Source: Acinetobacter piscicola
GTDB taxonomy: Bacteria > Pseudomonadota > Gammaproteobacteria > Pseudomonadales > Moraxellaceae
NCBI RefSeq assembly: GCF_002233755.1
Contig: NZ_NIFO01000030.1
Coordinates: 1-42,831 of the forward strand
Length of the DNA stretch: 42,831 bases
Reading direction: 5' to 3'
Shown: positions 1 through 7,240 of the stretch, in pieces
How positions within the stretch are numbered: position 1 is the stretch's first letter
Layout: each line of letters opens with the position of its first letter
Position numbers and translations under genes: made by a program
The notes under the pieces: generated by a model
What the model saw: only the letters and a program-made list of their open reading frames with translations
What the model was told of the DNA's origin: nothing
The model's database searches: none

Positions 1-153
1 AGCATACTTTTTAAAACACCACCAACCTGCAATGATGTAGTACCAAGACCCACCTAAAACTGCAAGCCATATTCCGCCGATCAATAAGACTAGACCAAAG
101 ACAATTGCAATCACAATTGTCAATGTTCTCAATCCTGAAGATGGAGTTTGCAT
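1..153 (-). CDS. gcd: Membrane-bound PQQ-dependent glucose dehydrogenase, N-terminal fragment
   Basis: Only the first 51 codons lie in the window; the gene runs off the left edge. The translation starts MQTPSSGLRTL and is followed by a long hydrophobic stretch with GGIWLAVLGGSWYYIIAG, which resembles the first membrane segments that anchor the quinoprotein glucose dehydrogenase (periplasmic oxidation of glucose to gluconate, electrons to ubiquinone). The ATG at 151-153 is preceded by a good ribosome site (AGGTGG). The OprB-type porin immediately upstream on the same strand supports the call, as porin and dehydrogenase are commonly neighbours in Acinetobacter. A hairpin terminator lies between them, so gcd probably has its own promoter as well. 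The catalytic beta-propeller is outside the window, so the call rests on the N-terminus and context. Confidence 0.75.
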   Translation of the reverse strand, partial: MQTPSSGLRTLTIVIAIVFGLVLLIGGIWLAVLGGSWYYIIAGWWCFKKYA

Positions 154-180
154 AATGACCACCTGTAATTTCTGAATTCT

Positions 181-217
181 AAAAATCCCTATCTACCTTT
201 AGTGAGTGTGATAGGGA
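181..217 (-). terminator. Hairpin terminator after oprB
   Basis: On the minus strand an 8-bp stem (TCCCTATC/GATAGGGA, arms 186-193 and 210-217) is followed by a run of five U (181-185). It lies between the porin stop and the gcd start. A second perfect 9-bp inverted repeat (252-260 with 286-294) sits between it and the porin and may protect the mRNA end. Confidence 0.65.
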
Positions 218-315
218 GCTTTGGTTAAATTTTTAGATTTTAAATATCTCAAAAGCACTGACTAGAATGTTAAAAATCACAACAACAGTGCTTTGAAATA
301 TTTATCATCTATAAA

Positions 316-1569
316 CTAAAACGCGGTTTGTAACTTAATGCCACCAACCCACGCATTTTCACCGTTTTTGTACGCACCAACATGGTGTATATATTGGATA
401 TTTGGTCGAATCGTTAGCCAATTTGTTGCATGAACACCGTAATAGATTTCAGTGTTATATTCTTCATCTTGTTGAACGGTTTGAGTGTCATTCACGTCAT
501 CATTGATGCTAATTCGAGCCATACCCAAAGCGATTTCATCTTTAGGTCGTGCATCGAAAGCACCTTTATAGACAAGCCCAACATTTTGCATGTTGCCAAC
601 GTGGTTGGTATCTGAGTCATGTAGCGTGACATTAACAAAACCTGTTAAACCACGATTTTTATCATCGTTATGTGCTGTTAACTGTTGCTTGGCAACAATC
701 CATACCCCTTGCTTATGCGAGGTTTTGTCTGCATGTAAAATTTCTGGTGCATCGGCAGTACTGTAGTAATAACCTAGACGATATTCTCCAGGTAGTTTGG
801 TCATCCCCACATTCGGTTGCCATACAACTTCAGCAGGAATAATTGCGCCATGAGAACCATCAGTACTGAGGTTCCAGCCTTTTCCACGCTCTAAGTTTTC
901 GGGGTTGTATTCATAAACACCCACTTGTGCATATAAATCGGGTTGAATGTTATATTTAACGCGAGCTGCCCATTGGCTGACAGGCCAGTTGTACCATTGA
1001 TCACCAACCCAGTTACCTACTTGAGAGCCGCAGAGTGCAAGGTTTTGAAAATCACAGTCAAAACTATTGAAGTCTTCACCTTCACCAAAACGACCGACTT
1101 TAATATCTAATTTTTGGTCTAAGAATTTTTTCTTGATCCAAAAATCGGTTAAGCGCCAAGTTTGCCCACGTCCCCAAACTTCTTGAGTTGAGCTGAGATG
1201 ACCTGCTAAAGCATCTGAGGTTTGAGAGAGCGAGCGACCATTACGTTCAGTGATGGTGATTTGAGCTTCGGTGTCTTGCCAACCTAAAACTTTTTCTAAA
1301 TCGACATGTGCACCAATCGCAAATTGATCTGCATATTCGGTACCATGACTTGAATGATTTTCTGAATCGAGCAATGTCGCAAGTTCACCTGTATAGCCTA
1401 AGCTAAAGTCATAACCCTTTTGCTGCAATTCAGTGCGCTTGCCGTTCCAATCACCAAACATCCACGGGCTATTTGTATCAAATGCTTCTGCTGCATATAC
1501 GTTAGACAATGAACTACATAACGATAACAAGCTTACAGACCAATAGTAAAAACCTTTAGTTTTATTCAT
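316..1569 (-). CDS. oprB: OprB family carbohydrate-selective porin
   Basis: This outer-membrane beta-barrel would admit glucose or similar sugars to the periplasm, where the neighbouring glucose dehydrogenase acts. The protein (417 aa from this start) opens with a signal peptide ending about NVYA-AEAF. The mature N-terminus has PWMFGDWNGKRTELQQKGYDF, the 'G.W.G.R..L...G' pattern of OprB-family porins (PF04966). Alternating beta-strand sequence follows and the last residue is Phe, as in outer-membrane barrels. An upstream in-frame start at 1590 is possible, but the ATG at 1569 has GAGGT at the right distance and puts the signal peptide at the N-terminus. Gene order porin then gcd suggests joint use in direct sugar oxidation. 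Substrate specificity cannot be read from the sequence. Confidence 0.88.
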   Translation of the reverse strand: MNKTKGFYYWSVSLLSLCSSLSNVYAAEAFDTNSPWMFGDWNGKRTELQQKGYDFSLGYTGELATLLDSENHSSHGTEYADQFAIGAHVDLEKVLGWQDTEAQITITERNGRSLSQTSDALAGHLSSTQEVWGRGQTWRLTDFWIKKKFLDQKLDIKVGRFGEGEDFNSFDCDFQNLALCGSQVGNWVGDQWYNWPVSQWAARVKYNIQPDLYAQVGVYEYNPENLERGKGWNLSTDGSHGAIIPAEVVWQPNVGMTKLPGEYRLGYYYSTADAPEILHADKTSHKQGVWIVAKQQLTAHNDDKNRGLTGFVNVTLHDSDTNHVGNMQNVGLVYKGAFDARPKDEIALGMARISINDDVNDTQTVQQDEEYNTEIYYGVHATNWLTIRPNIQYIHHVGAYKNGENAWVGGIKLQTAF

Positions 1570-2010
1570 ATTTGGTGACCTCGATAACAATTTGTAACTA
1601 ATTATGTATGATACTATCGTTTTGTATTAACATTCATTCTTTTTGGCTTTTTTATGTAACTTTTGTATATATTTTATCGTATTTTGATAATAAGTCGATT
1701 GATGTGTCTATGTGCGGGTGGATCTATTTTTTTGTTTTTGGGATCTTTTATAGAATGAATACATTCTATTCAAATCAATAATACTAGTTTAGAAATCTGT
1801 AACTTTAAGCGGTTTATCACAAATAAAAATGAAGGCGAATGAATATATGGATAGTGATTTTTGAATAATTAGTATTGATTTAAAAGAATATATGTAATGT
1901 TTCCTTTCATACACTACACACATTATTTAATTTACAATTTATATGAATTGTTAAAAAATGATCAATTTGTAATTTTAATATGATTATTCGAGTGAAAATG
2001 ATGAATGGGA
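1570..2010. other. Gene-free AT-rich region upstream of the porin gene
   Basis: This 441-base gap separates the porin start from the stop of the racemase-like gene. No credible coding frame is seen. It should carry the porin promoter. The only clear structure is a perfect 8+4+8 palindrome at 1750-1769, listed separately. Confidence 0.6.
1750..1769. promoter_or_regulatory. Operator-like palindrome ATAGAATG-AATA-CATTCTAT
   Basis: A perfect inverted repeat (8-bp arms, 4-bp spacer) lies about 180 bp upstream of the porin start in an otherwise featureless AT-rich gap. Size and symmetry are those of a dimeric repressor or activator site. It has no U-run and is not at the end of a gene, so a terminator is unlikely. 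The regulator is unknown. Confidence 0.35.
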
Positions 2011-3129
2011 TTACCATTCACCTTCACCCAGTTCTTGTCCAATATAGTCATAACGCATCTGCGAACGAGAAAATTTAATCGGGCATGCCAATTGTGGTTC
2101 GGTCTTTCCTGAGTTCGATTTGAGAGGAACATCTACAACCCAATTGCGTTCATGCGCAAGAGGTGAAGTTAACGCTTCTTCTAAACTTAAAACAGGCTCT
2201 ACACAGAAATCGAGCTGACTAAAAACTTGATTCCATTCAGCCCAAGTCTTTGTTGCGATTTTATCTTGAATGGCTTGTTTGACTATTTTACGGTCTTCAG
2301 GATCAAAAGATGTTCCTTTTGCAAGTAAGAGTGGTAATTCTAAAGTTGTAGCTAAACCATTCATAAATTGTGGTTCTAAACTTCCAATTGAAATATAACG
2401 TCCATCTTGAGTTTTGTAATAGTCATAAAAAGTACCACCATTCAATTGTTCACTTTCTGCTTGTTGAAATTGTCCAGCTGCAAGACTAGCAGCGGCAGCC
2501 ATATTATTCATGCTGACAACACAGTCCGTCATTGAAATATCAATATATTGTCCCATACCACTGTTTTGACGTTCTGTAATCGCTGCTAAAATTGCGATTA
2601 CAGCGTGTAATGAACCACCTGCAACATCTGCAATTTGAATCCCCATGGGTGGTGGACCACTGTCTTGACGACCACTGTGGCCAGCGATGCCTGACAACGA
2701 AACATAATTAATATCATGTCCTGCTTTGTCTTTGTATGAACCCGTTTGTCCATAACCCGTGATGGAACAATAAATCAGTCTAGGATTAATTTCTGCAAGT
2801 GTATGATAGTCCAAACCCAAACGTTGCATGACCCCCGGTCTAAACTGTTCTACGACAATGTCAAAGTCAGAAATTTTTTGTTTAATCTGTTCAGTATTTG
2901 TTGGATCTTTTAAATCTAAAGCAATTGATTGTTTATTGCGATTTAAATAACTATGCGAAGTCGCTTGTCCATTGGCATAGGGAGGAAATAGACGGACTAA
3001 ATCTGGTCGTGTCGGTGATTCAACATGGATCACTTCTGCACCCATATCAGCAAGGTATAAAGTGGCAAATGGACCAGGTAATAATGTTGAAAAATCGAGT
3101 ATTTTCAATCCCTTTAAAGCTGTTGTCAT
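2011..3129 (-). CDS. CaiB/BaiF family CoA enzyme, probably alpha-methylacyl-CoA racemase
   Basis: This protein of about 372 aa belongs to the family III CoA-transferase fold (CaiB/BaiF). Within that family it looks like an alpha-methylacyl-CoA racemase rather than a transferase. It has AGHDINYVSLSG with His138 and IADVAGGSLHA with Asp168, the His/Asp pair 30 residues apart that does the 1,1-proton transfer in the mycobacterial and human racemases. Such enzymes epimerise 2-methylacyl-CoA so that branched chains can enter beta-oxidation. The ATG at 3129 is chosen over an in-frame TTG at 3144; neither has a strong ribosome site. The AraC-type gene next door is divergent and probably controls it. 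A beta-oxidation operon follows 3 kb away. Substrate is inferred, not shown. Confidence 0.8.
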   Translation of the reverse strand: MTTALKGLKILDFSTLLPGPFATLYLADMGAEVIHVESPTRPDLVRLFPPYANGQATSHSYLNRNKQSIALDLKDPTNTEQIKQKISDFDIVVEQFRPGVMQRLGLDYHTLAEINPRLIYCSITGYGQTGSYKDKAGHDINYVSLSGIAGHSGRQDSGPPPMGIQIADVAGGSLHAVIAILAAITERQNSGMGQYIDISMTDCVVSMNNMAAAASLAAGQFQQAESEQLNGGTFYDYYKTQDGRYISIGSLEPQFMNGLATTLELPLLLAKGTSFDPEDRKIVKQAIQDKIATKTWAEWNQVFSQLDFCVEPVLSLEEALTSPLAHERNWVVDVPLKSNSGKTEPQLACPIKFSRSQMRYDYIGQELGEGEW

Positions 3130-3340
3130 AATGATTTTTACCAAATTTAGATTGATTTTTACCTTATATTAGAAATATAAAACTCATATAACAATGTCAT
3201 GTTCAGCCATTTACCTTGATCATTTCGGCAATTTAAGATGTAAAAAGGTGATAAGCAGTGTTGTAAATCGCCAATTAAATATTTTTTAGCGTCATTTAGG
3301 TCAATTTCTAGTGAACATTAAAGAAACTGAAGGATTTAAC

Positions 3341-4351
3341 ATGAGCCGTGATACGATTAGTATCCATTTCGTGAATGCAGCCCTAACAGGCGTAAAACGC
3401 CTTGGAATGGATGTTGACACCTTACTTTCACACGTGGGCATAGAAGCCGAATTACTTCGTCAACCTAAAGCGCGTATTTCCCCAGAGCAATATACACGTT
3501 TTGTTAAAATGTTATGGCTAGTCACGCAGGACGAGCATGTTGGTTTTGATATTCAACCAAGACGACTAGGTTCTTTTGCGATCATGTGTCAATTGATCAT
3601 TCATGCCAAGACTTTGGGTGAAGCTTTGGAACTTTCATCTCAATTTTATAAATTATTTGGCGATGAATGGTCGGTTGCTGTTGAACGTGATAAACATGAA
3701 GCACGTTTGGTTCCATTGATTCCAAAAACCATGGATCCTGATCATTTCATCACCGAAAGTATGCTGATGATTTGGCACGGTTTAGCCTCTTGGTTAATTG
3801 AACGTCGTATTCCTCTAGAGCGTGTACATTTTGGATATCCACGCCCAAGTCATGCAGATGAATATGATGCTTTGTTCTTTGCACCCGTGATGCAATTTGA
3901 CATGCCACGTACAGAGATCACTTTTGCTGCGGATTATCTTGATTTACCGATCCGTCAAAATGAAGCAAGTTTAGAAGAGTTTTTAAAAGCTGCACCTGCT
4001 CAGTTGTTGGTGAAATTTAAAAATACCAATTCATTGACCTCTCGTATTCGTGATGTTTTAAAGAGTCAAATTGGTGAAGAAATGCCAACTTTGAACGATG
4101 TTGCTTCAATGTTATATCTATCACCTCAAACTTTACGTCGTCGTTTGGCTGCGGAAGGTAAGAGCTATCAAGGGGTGAAAGATGCTTTACGCCGTGATGC
4201 TGCCATTCATTTATTGCTAAATCCTGATTTAACTTTGGAAGATGTTGCACAACAAGTTGGCTTTAGTGAAACCAGTACATTCCACCGTGCATTTAAGAAA
4301 TGGACAGGCGTGACACCGGGTCTGTATCGTCAGTTGCATGGTTATCACTAA
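3341..4351 (+). CDS. AraC family transcriptional regulator (arabinose-binding-like N-terminal domain)
   Basis: The protein is 336 aa from the ATG at 3341, which has AAGGA seven bases upstream; an in-frame GTG at 3311 lacks this. The first 200 residues look like the Arabinose_bd-type sensing domain of the OruR/ArgR-like AraC subgroup (phrases such as GSFAIMCQLIIHAKTLGEAL). The C-terminal 100 residues are a two-HTH AraC domain: TLNDVASMLYLSPQTLRRRL and the second helix-turn-helix LEDVAQQVGFSETSTFHRAFKKWTGVTPGLYR. It is divergent from the racemase-like gene across about 210 bp, the usual layout for a local activator. The inducer is unknown; by analogy with relatives next to lipid genes it may be a fatty acid or acyl derivative. 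The gene ends in a clear terminator at 4401. Confidence 0.88.
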   Translation: MSRDTISIHFVNAALTGVKRLGMDVDTLLSHVGIEAELLRQPKARISPEQYTRFVKMLWLVTQDEHVGFDIQPRRLGSFAIMCQLIIHAKTLGEALELSSQFYKLFGDEWSVAVERDKHEARLVPLIPKTMDPDHFITESMLMIWHGLASWLIERRIPLERVHFGYPRPSHADEYDALFFAPVMQFDMPRTEITFAADYLDLPIRQNEASLEEFLKAAPAQLLVKFKNTNSLTSRIRDVLKSQIGEEMPTLNDVASMLYLSPQTLRRRLAAEGKSYQGVKDALRRDAAIHLLLNPDLTLEDVAQQVGFSETSTFHRAFKKWTGVTPGLYRQLHGYH

Positions 4352-4400
4352 GTTTTGATTGAAGTTCTTAGTTCAGTTTTAGAATAGTTTTAAGTTTTCT

Positions 4401-4424
4401 GCCCAAGGCCACTTGGGCTTTTTT
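4401..4424 (+). terminator. Rho-independent terminator after the AraC gene
   Basis: A 7-bp GC-rich stem (GCCCAAG 4401-4407, CTTGGGC 4412-4418) with a 4-base loop is followed by six T. Confidence 0.9.
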
Positions 4425-4536
4425 ACGCCAAATTTTTTGTTGTATTGGTGGTTATAAATTTGATATTGATATAAAGCATGATGTACTTAACCTAAGCTCG
4501 GGATAATATATTCCCAACTATAAGATACGCGTGAAC

Positions 4537-4668
4537 GTCAGTCGCATTGTTCGAGGCAGGACTACTTCTGTAATATACTGTTTTTGCAATATATTAGGTA
4601 CTTGATGGTATCTGTCGAGTTGGCGACTGACAAATGGTTTTGCCTACTTTTCCCGAAAGAAAAGTAGG
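4537..4668. repeat. Palindromic element: large imperfect inverted repeat plus adjacent hairpin
   Basis: GTCAGTCGC (4537-4545) pairs with GCGACTGAC (4623-4631). Inside, TCGA..CAG pairs with CTG.TCGA and TAATATA (4571-4577) with TATATTA (4590-4596), giving a long interrupted stem of about 95 bases. Six bases of unrelated sequence later comes a perfect 10-bp hairpin CCTACTTTTC/GAAAAGTAGG (4643-4652 and 4659-4668). Neither has a proper U-run for a gene next to it. The form suggests a dispersed palindromic repeat (REP/MITE-like). I believe related sequence occurs between genes in other Acinetobacter genomes, but that is memory, not a search. Confidence 0.55.
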
Positions 4669-4723
4669 TCGAACCGAAGGTTAATCCTTGCATCTGATTT
4701 TAAATGATAAGACTCTGCTGTGC

Positions 4724-4753
4724 CTGATGTATCTTTTCAACAACTTACATCAG
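4724..4753. repeat. Inverted repeat CTGATGTA/TACATCAG
   Basis: Perfect 8-bp arms (4724-4731, 4746-4753) with a 14-base loop lie 60-90 bp upstream of the acetyltransferase start. It may belong to the same repeat region as 4537-4668 or act in the leader of the next gene. No U-run follows. Confidence 0.4.
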
Positions 4754-4814
4754 AGTTTATCTCGAATTGACGTTACTTAATATTAAAAATCAGAAAGTAA
4801 AGGAAGGGGAATCG

Positions 4815-5291
4815 GTGAGAATCCAATTGGGCGATTTTAATGATTTACAGGTACAAAATTTACTTCGTATTCACCTACAAGGTATGCATGAAACATCACC
4901 GATTGAAAATAGTTTTGCATTGGATTTAACAGGTTTGCAAAAACCGAATATTGATTTTTATACCCTTTGGCAAGAAGAAGTATTGTTAGCTTGCGGTGCG
5001 ATTCAGCAACTTTCTCCCACACATGCTGAATTAAAGTCTATGCGAACCCATCCTGAACATTTGCGTAAAGGTGCAGCAACCCAAATTTTGCAACATTTAT
5101 TGTATATTGCAAAGCTGAACCAGTATCAAACAGTGAGCTTGGAAACTGGGACACATGCATCTTTTGAGCCTGCAATTACACTGTATAAAAAATTTGGTTT
5201 CCGCAAAGGTGAGGCATTTTCAGATTATGAAAATTCTGAGTTTAACCAATTCTTTCATTTAAATTTGGTTACACATCAAAAGAGTAAATAG
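4815..5291 (+). CDS. GNAT family N-acetyltransferase
   Basis: The GNAT fold is recognised by AELKSMRTHPEHLRKGAATQILQHLL, where the R-K-G-A-A turn is the acetyl-CoA pyrophosphate loop, and by the C-terminal LYKKFGFRKGE strand typical of the family. A GTG start at 4815 is chosen because AGGAAGGGGA lies just upstream; an in-frame TTG at 4767 has no such site. This gives 158 aa. It is followed after nine bases by a second, only distantly similar GNAT gene, so the two are probably cotranscribed. The acceptor substrate cannot be inferred. It resembles the YsnE/PhnO-like small acetyltransferases in general form only. Confidence 0.75.
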   Translation: MRIQLGDFNDLQVQNLLRIHLQGMHETSPIENSFALDLTGLQKPNIDFYTLWQEEVLLACGAIQQLSPTHAELKSMRTHPEHLRKGAATQILQHLLYIAKLNQYQTVSLETGTHASFEPAITLYKKFGFRKGEAFSDYENSEFNQFFHLNLVTHQKSK

Positions 5292-5300
5292 ACCTAAAAC

Positions 5301-5819
5301 ATGATTTATTCTGTTCGAGCTATAAATCCATTAGATATTGAAAAACTCATTGAAATAGAGCGGTCTGCTGCTCAAGCATTTCTAAGTGTATCTGAATTCG
5401 CATGGATTGCTAAAAGTCCAGTTTTGTCAGCAGATACTCATCTTGAATTGATTGTTAATGCATACTCATTTGTCATCGTAAATGAACAAGATCAACCTGT
5501 TGGGTTTTTATATGCAAAGAAACAAGGTCAGGATTTTTATATCATCGAAATGGATGTCCGTCTTGATTTTCAAAAACAGGGCATTGGTCGACAACTGATT
5601 GAATATGCAATTGATCATGCTAAACAGAATGGCTTTGTATCGGTTACCTTAACGACATTTGCTCATGTGGTTTGGAATCGTCCTTTTTATGAAAAGTTGG
5701 GTTTCCAAATGATCAATCAATGCGATTTGCCGATGTATCTGCAAAAGGCATTAAACAACGAAGTTGCTTTTGGTTTTTCTCGAGAAAGTCGAGGTGCAAT
5801 GCGGTTGGTGATTGAATAA
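5301..5819 (+). CDS. GNAT family N-acetyltransferase
   Basis: This 172-aa protein has a complete GNAT core: an N-terminal strand-helix pair, the central strand FYIIEMDVRLDFQKQGIGRQLIEYA with the Q-K-Q-G-I-G acetyl-CoA loop, and the C-terminal FYEKLGFQMI. It starts nine bases after the upstream GNAT stop and has no strong ribosome site, which suggests coupling to translation of that gene. The last 20 residues (FGFSRESRGAMRLVIE) extend beyond the usual core. Substrate unknown; no neighbour indicates whether it acts on a small molecule or a protein. Confidence 0.78.
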   Translation: MIYSVRAINPLDIEKLIEIERSAAQAFLSVSEFAWIAKSPVLSADTHLELIVNAYSFVIVNEQDQPVGFLYAKKQGQDFYIIEMDVRLDFQKQGIGRQLIEYAIDHAKQNGFVSVTLTTFAHVVWNRPFYEKLGFQMINQCDLPMYLQKALNNEVAFGFSRESRGAMRLVIE

Positions 5820-6023
5820 AACGAGTCATTCACTTATTTTATAGACTATTTATCCAATAAAAATTATATAAGAGTTTGATTCATTGTATAAATTATCAAG
5901 ATTTTGAAACGTGCAATTGACAAAAAATATCAACGGACTTTTCCATTATCGTCATTGCACTCTCAACGTTATAAAGTACACTCGAAACACATAACAATCT
6001 AGAAGTCATAAAAAGGAACAGCT

Positions 6024-7229
6024 ATGAGCGAGGCTTATATCATTGATGCCATTCGCACACCACGCGGAAAAGGAAAGAAAGATGGTTCACTGCATGAAGT
6101 GAAACCGATTACGCTATTGACCACATTGTTGAATGAGTTGAAAGATCGTCATCATTTAGATACCTCGAAAGTGGATGATATTGTTTTGGGTTGTGTCACG
6201 CCTATTACAGACCAAGGTGGTGATATTGCTAAAACTGCTGCAATTGCTGCGGGTTGGGACAATGATGTTGCAGGTGTGCAAATTAACCGTTTCTGTGCAT
6301 CAGGTTTAGAAGCGGTCAACATGGCTGCGCAAAAGGTACGTTCAGGTTGGGAAGATGTGGTTGTTGCAGGTGGTGTTGAGTCGATGTCACGTATTGCAAT
6401 GGGCTCAGATGGTGGGCCGTGGGCATTAGACCCTGAAACCAATTTAAAATCACACTTTGTTCCTCAAGGGATTGGTGCGGATTTAATCGCAACATTAGAT
6501 GGTTATACCCGTTCAGATGTCGATGCATTTGCAGCAAATTCTCAACGTAAAGCTGCTGCTGCGCAAGCTGCGGGTTATTTCAATCAATCAGTGGTTGCCA
6601 TCAAAGATAAAGCCGGTGTGACCATTTTAGATCAAGATGAATTTATCAAACCATCAACAACAGCGGAAGGTTTGGCAAAGCTCAATCCTAGTTTTGAAAT
6701 GATGGGTGCAATGGGCTTTGATGCGATTGCATTACAACAATATCCAGAAGCGCAAAAAATTAACCATGTGCATCATGCAGGCAATTCATCAGGTATTGTC
6801 GATGGTGCAGCACTTGTATTACTTGCTTCCGAGAAAGCAGTCAAAGAACAAGGTTTAAAACCACGTGCCAAAGTATTGGCAACGGCTTTAGTCGGTTCTG
6901 ATCCGACTATTATGCTGACAGGGCCTGCACCTGCTGCTCGTAAAGCATTGGCAAAAGCAGGTTTAATGATTGACGATATTGATCTATTTGAAGTCAATGA
7001 AGCATTTGCATCTGTAGTCATGCGTTTTATGACCGAATTAAAAGTGCCTGCTGAGAAAGTCAATGTGAATGGTGGTGCAATTGCGATGGGGCATCCATTG
7101 GGTGCGACGGGTGCAATGATTCTCGGAACATTGCTGGATGAATTAGAGCGTCAAGGCAAAAAGCGTGGTTTGGCAACATTATGTGTAGGTGGTGGCATGG
7201 GTATTGCGACCATTATTGAGTTGGTATAA
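6024..7229 (+). CDS. Acetyl-CoA C-acyltransferase (thiolase)
   Basis: Thiolase catalyses the last step of beta-oxidation, cleaving 3-ketoacyl-CoA with CoA to acetyl-CoA and a shortened acyl-CoA. The 401-aa protein has the nucleophile Cys91 ([11 protein letters not shown]), NEAFA from Asn325, His357 in [15 protein letters not shown], and the second cysteine Cys387 in CVGGGMG, so the full catalytic set is present. AAGGAA precedes the ATG at the right distance. The next gene, a FadB/FadJ-type fusion, starts 11 bases later with a ribosome site that overlaps this stop. Thiolase-first order matches the fadI-fadJ arrangement rather than the fadB-fadA order of the E. coli aerobic complex, but the sequence alone does not settle the orthology. 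Confidence 0.93.
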   Translation: MSEAYIIDAIRTPRGKGKKDGSLHEVKPITLLTTLLNELKDRHHLDTSKVDDIVLGCVTPITDQGGDIAKTAAIAAGWDNDVAGVQINRFCASGLEAVNMAAQKVRSGWEDVVVAGGVESMSRIAMGSDGGPWALDPETNLKSHFVPQGIGADLIATLDGYTRSDVDAFAANSQRKAAAAQAAGYFNQSVVAIKDKAGVTILDQDEFIKPSTTAEGLAKLNPSFEMMGAMGFDAIALQQYPEAQKINHVHHAGNSSGIVDGAALVLLASEKAVKEQGLKPRAKVLATALVGSDPTIMLTGPAPAARKALAKAGLMIDDIDLFEVNEAFASVVMRFMTELKVPAEKVNVNGGAIAMGHPLGATGAMILGTLLDELERQGKKRGLATLCVGGGMGIATIIELV

Positions 7230-7240
7230 GGAGAATAATA

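Noticed and set aside
430..615. Open frame antisense to the porin gene
   Set aside because: It lies wholly inside a well-supported gene, has no ribosome site and no recognisable product.
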